From assembly GCA_002839285.1 (NCBI GenBank), contig PGXT01000001.1:79959-143958 (forward strand): a stretch of 64,000 nt of DNA, given 5' to 3'. Shown piece after piece: positions 55,888 to 64,000 of this stretch. Both the position numbers and the translations under genes were made by a program. A model generated the notes under the pieces. It was not told where the DNA came from and did no database searches. It was given only the letters and a program-made list of their open reading frames with translations. Position 1 is the stretch's first letter. Every line of letters starts with the position of its first letter. This DNA comes from Spirochaetae bacterium HGW-Spirochaetae-5 (lineage in GTDB: Bacteria; Spirochaetota; UBA4802; UBA5550).

Positions 55888-55921
55888 ACCGGATAAGAAT
55901 ATTAATTAATGAATATCCGGA
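55888..55921. repeat. Solo short form of the MITE-like element
   Basis: ACCGGAT and ATCCGGA are separated by only 20 AT-rich bases (AAGAATATTAATTAATGAAT), i.e. the two ends of the element at 9754 and 61809 without its middle. The remaining gap to 56151 shows one 16-bp palindrome (CTCTGTGCACACAGAG, about 55974-55989) and no gene. Confidence 0.6.
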
Positions 55922-56151
55922 ATTCCGCTTATCTGAGTTAAATTATTGTAATTATGGAATACGATGACCCGCTCTGTGCACACAGAGTGTAACTGAAGGA
56001 TAGACTTGAAGTAAATAATTTGCGGAAAAAATTTTTAAAATAAAAAAATTGTCCGAAGTCAATCCCTGAGCAGGAACATCCCTCTAACAAAATCCAGCAT
56101 CCTGGCCGCCTTTAAAATTTAATTGGAGCAAAGAAAACTATAAAAAAAAGA

Positions 56152-59100
56152 TTAATATATCCGTTTCTGAATCGTTACAAGTGTAAAGTCATCGCCATAG
56201 TCGGGAGAACCGCTATGCTCTGTCACAGCCTGTATTATCTGGCGATTAAACTGTTCAAGTGGTTTTTTATGATAATTATTTTGAACCAGTTTTTTAAGCA
56301 GCGGAATAAGCCTTTCGTAACCGAACTCTATCTCTTTTGAATCGGTCTCTTCTATAATACCATCTGTAAAAAGGAGCAGAATGTCCCCCGGTTTAAATGC
56401 GACGCGTCCCGGTTCATATCTCGAATCATCTATAAAACCGATCAGCCTCCCGGGCTTATTAAGAAGCTCTACCTCGCCGGTGTCATGATGCAGAAGTATC
56501 TGCTCGGGATGCCCGGCTGATGCAAAAACAATCTCTTCAGTGGTAATATTACAGAGGAATGATGTAAAAATATTTTTCCCCTTCAGGTTGTGATAGGTAA
56601 AATTATTAATGTAATACAGACGTTTATCGGGATCGACAAGTTTAAGGCTCTGGTTATTAACGATGTCTATCTGCATAGTGAAAAGTGCAGCCTGGATTCC
56701 GTGACCGGTGGCATCGGCTACCATCACTGACAGTGCTCCGTTGTCCAGAACTTCGACATTGTAATAATCACCGCCGACTTTTTTATTATGGGGAATATAC
56801 GAAACTTCGATGTTGAAATTCTCAAGTGAAGAGTAAAATTCTTTGTCAGTGAGTACTCCCCGGAGCATGGTGTTTACCCTGGCAAGCAGTTCGCGTTTAT
56901 CGAATGGTTTTACAAGGTAATCGTTTGCACCCGATTCGAATCCCTGAATAAGATCGTTGATGAGCCTCTTTGCCGTAAGCATAATCACCGGGAGCTCATT
57001 GGGATTATATTTTTTACGTATCTCTCTGCAGACTTCATATCCCGAAAGGCGTGGCATCATTACGTCGAGAAGAACAAGATCCGGTTTACCCTTCTCCATT
57101 ATCTGGTCAAGTGCCTCCATCCCGTTTGAAGCTTCAGTCACATGATATTTGAAGGGCATAAAATGATTACGTAAAACCTGAAGGTTTACAGGATCATCAT
57201 CAACTATCAGGATATTAAAAGATGAGAGCTCATTATTTTTTTCATCAATGTCATTAACCGATGTCCGGTTAAAATTTATATTTTCAAGATCATATTCAAG
57301 TTTTGAAACAACACGCTGCGTATTAACCTGGTGATGTTCCGAGACAGGTATTGTAAATGTAAACGAAGAACCTTTTCCGGTTTCAGATACTAAACCTATT
57401 GTTCCGCCATGCAGCTCAACCAGTTTTCTGGTTATTGCCAGTCCCAGTCCGGTTCCGCCATATTCCCGCTCTGTGGAACCGTCACCCTGCTCAAAGGAGT
57501 TGAAAATAATCTCATGCTTGTCACTGGGTATTCCTATGCCGGAGTCTTTTACAGTGACTGCGATCATATCCCGCCCTTTCTCCTGTATTATTTCAGCGGA
57601 GACTTCAACGGTTCCCTCTTTTGTAAACTTTATGGCGTTCCCTACAAGATTATAAAGAATCTGCTGAAGCCGGTTTTCATCACCAAGGGCCGGAGGTAGA
57701 TTATAATCAATCCGGTTAAACAGAGTTATCGGCCTTGTTCCTGTTAAAGTGCGGGATAATATAAGAACATGATCAACCATTGAATAGATGTCGATTGACT
57801 GCCGCATTATTTCAATGTCGCTGTTTTTCATTTTTGCAAAATCGAGAATATCATTAACCAGATTCGAAAGTCGTCGTGCGCTTGACTCTATGAGTTTGAG
57901 GTTATACTTATGTGTATCGCTCAACTCCCCCATGGAACCATCCCCCATGGATTCAGTAAGGCCTATTATTCCATTAAGAGGGGTCCGCAATTCATGAGAT
58001 GTGTTGGCCAGAAATTCATCCTTCAGCTGATCCATGGCTATAAGCTGCCGGTTCGCCTGCTGCAGTTCGGCGGAAAGAGTCTCCGCTGTTTCAAATGCCA
58101 TGGTAAAGCGATGAGCCAGCAGATAAGACTGGGATAATATATAGAAGACAAGTCCATATGATGCCGTATTCATGGTATTGATAACCTGACTGTTATACAG
58201 GATATCATTAATTCCAGTAAGATATAGTACGGCCATCCCAATAAATGCAACTATAGCACCGTCACGTTTCCTGTAAACCGCAATTGAAAGTACCGCCAAT
58301 ATCAGAAGTCCGCCCAGGAGTATAAATAGATCATAAAAAATTTTCCCTTCACTGTAGTATTTAAGAGGAAGCGAAATTATAAGCGCTGCAATTATCAGTG
58401 CAATGGAGATAATTGGAATCATTATCTTTTTTTTCATTTCATAGGGGAATACTGTATAAAAAAACAGAACAATCAAAGGTATCATTCCGTAGGATGAGAG
58501 ATATTCTATTTTACTGTACATCTCCCAGTTTATAGAAGGGAACCACGCTGCCAGATATCTCTCCCCCATAACCATGGAGCGCATACCCATTGACATGGTT
58601 AAAATTGAAAAAACCAGTGCGGATTTTTCACGCGGCCTGAGAAAAAAAATTCCCAGATGATACAGCATCATAATTAATATAACGCCCAGTACGAGAAAAG
58701 CGAGCTGTGTGTTCCGCTCACGTTCCGCTTTAATCAGAACTTCAGGTCCGAGATGAATACTCTCCCACAATCCCCCTTTTTTATGATGAAAATTTGAAAC
58801 CTGCACAACAATATCAACGGTCCCTTTATTGCTGCCTTTATCAGCCGGATTATGAAAAAATACAGTACGGGGGAGATACTGAGGCACACCTCTCTCTGCA
58901 GAGACTTCACCGTTTTCAGAAAGGAGTTCACCATTTACCCAGAGCTTATAGGCCGTTGCCGCGTCAAGGATCTTTAATCCGATAAAGGGGGAACTTCCCG
59001 ATACAATTACCTTCAGACGGTAAGTGGCGTATCCATTACCGGGGAGCGGCGCCATGGGATGTTCAATATCATTCCATATAGAAGGGACTTGAACAAAAAC

Positions 59101-59319
59101 AGGATTATCAAGTCTGTTCCCGCCGGAGAAATCTGAAGGAGTATAGAGCTTCTTCCAGTAAAATTCCCATTCCCCATCAAGGGCATAGTTGCGATGGGGC
59201 GCTGCCTGTGAAAGGTCAAGGACACCCATCTCAGCCCGATAAACCGGGAAATCACGGGAACAGGAGAATAACAATAAAAAGATTAATATATATAACGGGA
59301 TGAGGTTTCTTTTATTCAT
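56152..59319 (-). CDS. Hybrid kinase: 7TMR-DISM, HisKA, REC, PP2C
   Basis: 1055 residues. A lipoprotein-like signal (LLLFSC, Cys20) leads a periplasmic jelly-roll domain (7TMR-DISM extracellular type 2, about 35-190), then seven TM helices (205-405), coiled coil, HisKA with H442 (SHELRTPLNG), HATPase_c (NLVGNAIKFT, DSGIGI, GGTGLGLAI), a receiver domain with D752 (LLDVMMP) and a C-terminal SpoIIE/PP2C phosphatase (GGDYYN, DATGHGIQAAL, SAGHPE, DGIIEETDS, YGDDFTLV). It thus both transfers phosphate and removes it from protein substrates. It is divergent from a single-domain regulator at 59651. Confidence 0.93.
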   Translation of the reverse strand: MNKRNLIPLYILIFLLLFSCSRDFPVYRAEMGVLDLSQAAPHRNYALDGEWEFYWKKLYTPSDFSGGNRLDNPVFVQVPSIWNDIEHPMAPLPGNGYATYRLKVIVSGSSPFIGLKILDAATAYKLWVNGELLSENGEVSAERGVPQYLPRTVFFHNPADKGSNKGTVDIVVQVSNFHHKKGGLWESIHLGPEVLIKAERERNTQLAFLVLGVILIMMLYHLGIFFLRPREKSALVFSILTMSMGMRSMVMGERYLAAWFPSINWEMYSKIEYLSSYGMIPLIVLFFYTVFPYEMKKKIMIPIISIALIIAALIISLPLKYYSEGKIFYDLFILLGGLLILAVLSIAVYRKRDGAIVAFIGMAVLYLTGINDILYNSQVINTMNTASYGLVFYILSQSYLLAHRFTMAFETAETLSAELQQANRQLIAMDQLKDEFLANTSHELRTPLNGIIGLTESMGDGSMGELSDTHKYNLKLIESSARRLSNLVNDILDFAKMKNSDIEIMRQSIDIYSMVDHVLILSRTLTGTRPITLFNRIDYNLPPALGDENRLQQILYNLVGNAIKFTKEGTVEVSAEIIQEKGRDMIAVTVKDSGIGIPSDKHEIIFNSFEQGDGSTEREYGGTGLGLAITRKLVELHGGTIGLVSETGKGSSFTFTIPVSEHHQVNTQRVVSKLEYDLENINFNRTSVNDIDEKNNELSSFNILIVDDDPVNLQVLRNHFMPFKYHVTEASNGMEALDQIMEKGKPDLVLLDVMMPRLSGYEVCREIRKKYNPNELPVIMLTAKRLINDLIQGFESGANDYLVKPFDKRELLARVNTMLRGVLTDKEFYSSLENFNIEVSYIPHNKKVGGDYYNVEVLDNGALSVMVADATGHGIQAALFTMQIDIVNNQSLKLVDPDKRLYYINNFTYHNLKGKNIFTSFLCNITTEEIVFASAGHPEQILLHHDTGEVELLNKPGRLIGFIDDSRYEPGRVAFKPGDILLLFTDGIIEETDSKEIEFGYERLIPLLKKLVQNNYHKKPLEQFNRQIIQAVTEHSGSPDYGDDFTLVTIQKRIY

Positions 59320-59404
59320 ATAATATTTATTTACAGTAATTTTTCATGAAAGTCAAGACCTTTATTTACTCTTAATTGAACTTCAAAAGATAACGGATTA
59401 TTTT

Positions 59405-59515
59405 TTCAGGCACAGCGCTTCGCGCTGTGCCTGAAATGGGGGATTACGGGGGCAGCGCCCCCGTGATCCCCCAATTTCAGGCGTATGCGGAGCATACGCA
59501 GCCCCGAAAATAATT
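59405..59515. repeat. Three-hairpin palindromic element (inverted copy)
   Basis: Same three arms as 54263-54358 in reverse order: CACAGCGCTTCGCGCTGTG, central GAAATGGGGGATTACG.../...GATCCCCCAATTTC, then GCGTATGCGGAGCATACGC, within an outer TTTTC / GAAAA stem. Lies in the 331-base divergent gap between the hybrid kinase and the response regulator; apart from the promoter at 59573 nothing else is seen there. Confidence 0.85.
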
Positions 59516-59572
59516 TACTACCCTGATAATTTTAAAAAAAAAGGTTTTTGATTAAAATTTTATAATAAAGAC

Positions 59573-59600
59573 TTGTTATGTCACTGAAATTTTGTACTAT
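59573..59600 (+). promoter_or_regulatory. Predicted promoter of the response regulator
   Basis: TTGTTA (59573-59578), 16 bases, TACTAT (59595-59600). Start near 59607; a GGAG lies at 59632-59635, somewhat far from ATG 59651. Moderate match. Confidence 0.35.
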
Positions 59601-59650
59601 ATTATTATAACTTTATGCAAATTAAATAATGGAGCACCGGTACAACTGAT

Positions 59651-60010
59651 ATGCCGAAAATACTGATTGTTGAAGATGAAGAGATGTTAAGAGATCTCTA
59701 CGAGGAAGAGCTTCTTGACGAGGGATATGAAGTAGTAAAAGCTGCGAATGGTTCCGAAGCCTTAAAAATTGTTGAGAGTGAAGAGATTGACCTTATTATG
59801 ATGGATATCAGTATGCCGGAAATGGACGGGATTCAGGCTCTCGGAAAAGTTGCTTCAAGAGAAAGGAAAATACCGGTAATTATCTATACCGCCTATTCAA
59901 ACTATAAAAGTAATTTTATGACATGGACCGCAGATGCTTATCTTACAAAATCATCAAACCTTGACGAACTTAAAAAAAAGATCAACAACCTTCTTGCCAG
60001 AGATTTATAG
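59651..60010 (+). CDS. Single-domain response regulator
   Basis: 119-residue CheY-like receiver: acidic pocket EDEE near the N terminus, phospho-acceptor Asp in LIMMDISMPEMDG, Thr in IIYTAYS and Lys in YLTKSS. No output domain, so it acts by protein contact. Divergent from the hybrid kinase at 56152, its most likely phosphodonor or shared circuit; that the two interact is inferred. Confidence 0.9.
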   Translation: MPKILIVEDEEMLRDLYEEELLDEGYEVVKAANGSEALKIVESEEIDLIMMDISMPEMDGIQALGKVASRERKIPVIIYTAYSNYKSNFMTWTADAYLTKSSNLDELKKKINNLLARDL

Positions 60011-60038
60011 TATCTGAAAACTCCTCTGATTTTATAGA

Positions 60039-60067
60039 TTGACTTTTTATAAAGACGAATCTATACT
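60039..60067 (+). promoter_or_regulatory. Predicted promoter of the GH13 gene
   Basis: TTGACT (60039-60044) and TATACT (60062-60067) with an ideal spacing of 17 bases. Transcription would start near 60074, giving a leader of about 64 nt that includes the strong ribosome site CGGAGGAG. Confidence 0.6.
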
Positions 60068-60137
60068 TTGCCCCGGCAGGTCTCATTAAAATTATTCACC
60101 CGTTTAATTCCGTAAAACATATCCGGAGGAGTTTACC

Positions 60138-61790
60138 ATGAATCCGCACTGGAAAAATACTGTTGTTTATCAGATATATCCTAAAAGTTTTCAGGACAGC
60201 AATGGCGACGGGATCGGCGACATTCCCGGAATAATCAGCCGTCTTGAATTTCTGAAAGAGCTTGGCGTAAACTGCATCTGGCTCTCCCCTGTTTACCGGT
60301 CACCCAATGACGACAACGGTTACGACATAAGCGATTACCGCGATATCAATCCGGAATACGGAACCATGACAGATATGGACAACCTTATCTCCAGCGCAAA
60401 AAAACTCGGCATCGGAATTATTATGGATCTTGTCATAAATCATACCTCCGATGAACATGAGTGGTTTGTAAAAAGCCGTGACAAGTCGAGTCCGTACCGC
60501 GATTACTATTTCTGGCGTGAAGGTAAAAAGGGAAAACTCCCCAATAACTGGACCTCTTTTTTTGCCGAGGATGCATGGTCAAAAGATGAAGCTTCCGGTG
60601 AATACTATCTCCACCTTTTTTCAAAAAAGCAGCCCGATCTGAACTACCATAATCCCAGGGTACTGGATGAAATAAAAGATATTATGCGTTTCTGGCTCGA
60701 TAAAGGTATTTCCGGTTTCCGCTGCGATGTTATAAATATAATCTGGAAATCTTCACTTGAAAACGGCAGGAAGAGACTGATTCTCACAGGGAAGGAACAC
60801 TACCTGACCCAGGAGGGGATGCACCGGATTCTAAAAACTCTGCGGAAGGATGTGCTTGATAATTATGACTGCTTTACCGTAGGCGAAACTGTTTTTGTAA
60901 CACCAAAAGATGCCAATGATCTCTGTAGTGAGGAATCAAAAGAACTTGATATGATTTTCTGTTTCGAACATATGGAGTGCGACCAGATAATTGTAAAGTG
61001 GTTCACACGTAAGTTTAAACCGAAACGCCTGTTCAAAGTCCTGACTAAGTGGCAGAACGGGATAACATGGAATGCCCTGTATTTCGAAAATCACGATCAG
61101 CCGCGGAGTATTTCAAGATTCATTAAAGACAGAAAATTTATGAGCCAAGGTGCCAAAGCCCTGGCCATGATGCTGTTTACACTCCGGGGGACCCCTTTTG
61201 TTTTTCAGGGTCAGGAGATTGGAATGACAAATTTTGATATAGAATCACTGGACCAGATACAGGATATAGAATCACACAATGTTTACAAACTTGCAAGAAG
61301 ACTCCACTTCCCTGAATGGTACGCATGGAGAATGATTCAGCTTAAAAGCAGAGATAATGCCCGCACACCAATGCAGTGGAACAATACAGAAAATGCCGGA
61401 TTTTCAACGGGGAATCCATGGATAAAAGTAAACGAAAACTTTCATCAGATTAATGTAGAATCTCAAATCTCCTCTGCAGAATCTGTTCTGGCATTCTACA
61501 GGAAGCTCATTGATCTACGAAAAACCTCGCCGTTGCTTATTGACGGAAATTTCAGAAAAATAAAAATTACAAAATCGATATTTGTATACGAACGGTTTAT
61601 CGATGAAAAATCAGAGAATATAAATCTTTCTCAATACAAACAGATGAGAGTTATAATCAATCTGAGCAATAAAACAAAAAAATATAAATCCGGAGATAAA
61701 GTTTTACTCTCGACTTACGAGAGAGATTCATATGACGGGAATCTTTTCCCTTATGAGGGGATTATACTATATGAATCTGTTAACGATTGA
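60138..61790 (+). CDS. Oligo-1,6-glucosidase-like enzyme (GH13)
   Basis: 550-residue cytoplasmic GH13 (subfamily 31 type) alpha-glucosidase. Features are VVYQIYPKSFQDSNGDGIGD, DLVINHTSDEH, nucleophile D197 in GFRCDVIN, general acid E250 in VGETV, D320 in ENHDQ, and the RTPMQWN segment. Val directly after the nucleophile is the residue that in yeast isomaltase and oligo-1,6-glucosidases goes with preference for alpha-1,6 bonds, where maltases have Thr or Ala. It would release glucose from isomalto-oligosaccharides, panose or similar. It forms a sugar-use block with the GH36 gene. Confidence 0.9.
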   Translation: MNPHWKNTVVYQIYPKSFQDSNGDGIGDIPGIISRLEFLKELGVNCIWLSPVYRSPNDDNGYDISDYRDINPEYGTMTDMDNLISSAKKLGIGIIMDLVINHTSDEHEWFVKSRDKSSPYRDYYFWREGKKGKLPNNWTSFFAEDAWSKDEASGEYYLHLFSKKQPDLNYHNPRVLDEIKDIMRFWLDKGISGFRCDVINIIWKSSLENGRKRLILTGKEHYLTQEGMHRILKTLRKDVLDNYDCFTVGETVFVTPKDANDLCSEESKELDMIFCFEHMECDQIIVKWFTRKFKPKRLFKVLTKWQNGITWNALYFENHDQPRSISRFIKDRKFMSQGAKALAMMLFTLRGTPFVFQGQEIGMTNFDIESLDQIQDIESHNVYKLARRLHFPEWYAWRMIQLKSRDNARTPMQWNNTENAGFSTGNPWIKVNENFHQINVESQISSAESVLAFYRKLIDLRKTSPLLIDGNFRKIKITKSIFVYERFIDEKSENINLSQYKQMRVIINLSNKTKKYKSGDKVLLSTYERDSYDGNLFPYEGIILYESVND

Positions 61791-61808
61791 TTTAGTAGTA
61801 GTGATTAG

Positions 61809-62031
61809 ACCGGATGATTAATTAAAAAAAACATATAAAGCCGCAAACTTTTCGAACTCACCCCCGGCCCCTCTCTTTGGTAAGAAAGAGAGGGGAGTTT
61901 AAAAGAGGAAATTTATTGCGTATTTCAGGGGAATATTTTGTTTTACGAAGCCTCTCTTTTTTTCATCAAAGAGAGGGGCGCGGCAGTAGCCGGGGGTGAG
62001 TGTTAAGAGTTTTAATGAAAATTTACCCGAT
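61809..62031. repeat. MITE-like palindromic element, copy 2
   Basis: 223 bp, ACCGGAT at 61809-61815 and degenerate CCCGAT end at 62031. It aligns over its full length with the reverse complement of 9754-9972. It contains the CCCCTCTCTTTG and CAAAGAGAGGGG arms, able to form a long hairpin, and may terminate the GH13 transcript. No gene inside. Confidence 0.8.
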
Positions 62032-62067
62032 CACGGAACTGGTCATTCGAATCTGGAGATATTACAA

Positions 62068-64000
62068 ATGATTGAATTTAATGAAAAAGAAAAAATCTTT
62101 TACCTTAATACAGAAAACTCAAGCTATATCTTCCGTGTAACTGAATTTAATCACCTGGAGAGTGTCTACTATGGAAGCCCTGTCCCGGCTGGTGAAATAG
62201 ATTCTCTCAGACTTAAACACACCGTTCCAATCGGGAGCAGTGTTGCTTACTCTCCGGAAAATGATATCTACTCTCTGGATAATCTGACTCTTGAATATTC
62301 CGGGATCGGTAAAGGTGATTACAGGCATTCACCAGTTGAAATCCGCATGCCCGACTCTACCTTTGTATGCGACTTTGTTTATCGAAGCCACAAAATTTAT
62401 GATGGATCTTCAACTTCGGAAAAACTTCCGCTTTCGTATGGTGACAACAAAGAATGCACTACACTTGAAATCACTATGGAAGATATTCCGAATAGCGTAC
62501 TTCTTACAATGTTTTACACAGTATTCCCTGCATCTGATGTTATTACACGTCGTGTAGTTCTGAAAAATAATAATACGGCAAGTCTCCAGATAAGAAAACT
62601 GATGAGCTTTATGCTTGATCTTAATCTCCCCGGAGCTGTCATGCTCACTCTCGACGGCGGATGGATTAAAGAAGCGAACAGTCATACACGAACTCTAACC
62701 TATGGACTTTATGTTAACGAATCCAACACAGGCGCTTCAAGCAACAGGCATAATCCCGGTATAATTCTGCATGATAAAAAAACCAGTGAAGATCATGGCA
62801 ATGCCTACGGATTCAATCTTGTCTACAGCGGCAATCACTACGAGGGGGTTGAAGTAAGCAACCACGATCTTATCAGAGTAATGTCCGGAATAAACCCCCA
62901 CTGTTTTGAGTGGGAACTTAAAACAGATGAGTCTTTCGAAACTCCCGAAGCGATTATGACTTTCTCTTCCGGCGGACTTAACGGAGTAAGCGGTCATTTC
63001 CATGATTTTATAAATAATCATATTGTCCGCGGCGTATATAAGGGGAAAGACCGGCCGGTGCTTCTTAACAACTGGGAGGCGCACTTTTTCAAATTCAATC
63101 AGAGAAAACTCCTTGGTCTTGCAAAACGTGCAAAAAAAATCGGAGTGGAACTCTTCGTTCTTGATGACGGATGGTTCGGGAAACGTAACGATGACAAGGC
63201 CGGGCTTGGCGACTACAATGTAAACAGGAAGAAGTTCCCCCGCGGACTGGCACCCTTCGCCCGGAAGATAAACCGTATGGGGATGAAATTCGGACTATGG
63301 TTTGAACCTGAAATGGTTAATGAAGACAGCGAACTCTTCCGCAAACACCCGGAATACGCGGTAAAGATAAACGGAAGAAAACCATCCTACGGCAGAAACC
63401 AGCTGGTTCTCGATCTCTGTAATGACGAAGTCCGGGATTATATAGTAAACAATGTAAGAACAGTTCTTGAAAGCGCAGAAATTTCATATGTGAAATGGGA
63501 CATGAACCGGCATATCAGCGATATGTTTTCCAGCCATGTTCCGCTGCAGGGGATGTTCTTTCACAGTTATATTCTGGGCCTCTACGATATCTTTAAAAGA
63601 ATCTTTCATGATAAGCCTCACATTCTTCTTGAGAGCTGCTCAAGCGGAGGGAACAGATTCGATCTTGGGATGTTGTGTTACTCGCCGCAGATCTGGGCTT
63701 CCGATGATACGGACCCGATTGAACGATTAAGGATTCAGAAAGGTCTCAGCTACTTCTACCCCTTATCGACTATTGGCGCCCATGTTTCATGCGCTCCCCA
63801 TCAGCAGACGCTAAGAGCAACACCGCTCTCATCACGTTTTAATACGGCATCTTTCGGGGATTTGGGATACGAGCTGGACCTTAAATACCTTTCATGGATC
63901 GAAAAGCGCGAGGTTAAAAAGCAGATTGAGTTTTACAAGGAGCACCGGAGAGTTTTTCAGTTCGGCAGATTTTACCGCTTTGACAGCAAAAAAGACAATA
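62068..64000 (+). CDS. Alpha-galactosidase, GH36 (partial, runs off window)
   Basis: Open from ATG 62068 (TGGAG ribosome site) to the window end, 644 codons seen; complete family members have about 720. An N-terminal beta-sandwich leads to a TIM barrel with LLNNWEAHFFKF, LFVLDDGWFGKRNDD, LWFEPEMV, the nucleophile D478 in KWDMNRH, ESCSSGGNRFDLGM, and ASDDTDPIERLRIQ, which contains the acid/base Asp. It removes terminal alpha-1,6-galactose from melibiose, raffinose and stachyose. No signal peptide, so intracellular. Follows the GH13 gene in the same direction, separated by the MITE-like repeat. Confidence 0.95.
   Translation, partial: MIEFNEKEKIFYLNTENSSYIFRVTEFNHLESVYYGSPVPAGEIDSLRLKHTVPIGSSVAYSPENDIYSLDNLTLEYSGIGKGDYRHSPVEIRMPDSTFVCDFVYRSHKIYDGSSTSEKLPLSYGDNKECTTLEITMEDIPNSVLLTMFYTVFPASDVITRRVVLKNNNTASLQIRKLMSFMLDLNLPGAVMLTLDGGWIKEANSHTRTLTYGLYVNESNTGASSNRHNPGIILHDKKTSEDHGNAYGFNLVYSGNHYEGVEVSNHDLIRVMSGINPHCFEWELKTDESFETPEAIMTFSSGGLNGVSGHFHDFINNHIVRGVYKGKDRPVLLNNWEAHFFKFNQRKLLGLAKRAKKIGVELFVLDDGWFGKRNDDKAGLGDYNVNRKKFPRGLAPFARKINRMGMKFGLWFEPEMVNEDSELFRKHPEYAVKINGRKPSYGRNQLVLDLCNDEVRDYIVNNVRTVLESAEISYVKWDMNRHISDMFSSHVPLQGMFFHSYILGLYDIFKRIFHDKPHILLESCSSGGNRFDLGMLCYSPQIWASDDTDPIERLRIQKGLSYFYPLSTIGAHVSCAPHQQTLRATPLSSRFNTASFGDLGYELDLKYLSWIEKREVKKQIEFYKEHRRVFQFGRFYRFDSKKDN

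Overview
The window is a stretch of AT-rich (by eye roughly 40% G+C) bacterial chromosome interrupted by one long prophage. The host is a Gram-negative-type bacterium: it has lipoprotein signals, a periplasmic 7TMR-DISM sensor and SpoIIE-type phosphatases fused to membrane domains. The abundance of PP2C/SpoIIE signalling, a radical-SAM/HD pair and dispersed palindromic repeats would fit a spirochaete, but this assignment is an inference from gene content only; no 16S or other marker is present.

Left host arm (1-12505): an unrecognised gene; a CBS-domain CorC/HlyC-like protein with recO; a tiny cysteine protein; an HD hydrolase overlapping a radical-SAM enzyme; avtA (valine-pyruvate aminotransferase); two tandem membrane-anchored SpoIIE phosphatases; and uvrC, which appears to be transcribed from a near-consensus promoter as a leaderless mRNA.

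Prophage (about 12536-53315, 40.8 kb): integrated in the 3' half of tRNA-Pro(GGG), with a perfect 47-bp att duplication. From left to right it has integrase/excisionase, a repressor-antirepressor switch, an early operon (antirepressor, small zinc protein, Bet/RecT annealase, HTH replication protein, SSB, DUF1367-like protein), then a reverse-strand cargo island (20036-28431). Next come a podovirus-type late operon (HNH, large terminase, P22-like portal, scaffold, N4-gp56-like capsid, amidase and candidate holin-like proteins, Asp-box tail fibre, tail hub, and three ejection-like proteins of which the largest is 1369 aa) and a right-end accessory region (exported protein paralogue, sensor kinase, RHH regulator, J-like protein, RadC-like JAB protein and others).

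The most interesting part is the cargo island. It contains a CoiA-like nuclease, an MmeI-type restriction-methylation enzyme, a putAbiC-like membrane protein whose start overlaps the MmeI stop, and an AlbA_2/HATPase protein, all co-oriented and closely spaced. Beside them sits a separate pair: a TIR-domain protein and a membrane protein with an extracytoplasmic SH3b domain and a cytoplasmic zinc ribbon. I read this as prophage-borne anti-phage defence, in part possibly undescribed.

Right host arm (53316-64000): two cupins, rsgA with an RNHCP zinc protein, a 1055-residue hybrid kinase (7TMR-DISM, HisKA, HATPase, REC, PP2C) facing a single-domain response regulator, a GH13 oligo-1,6-glucosidase and the start of a GH36 alpha-galactosidase. 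Two families of dispersed palindromes (a three-hairpin element and an MITE-like element with ACCGGAT ends) lie only in the host arms and are absent from the prophage, which suggests that the prophage arrived later or excludes them.
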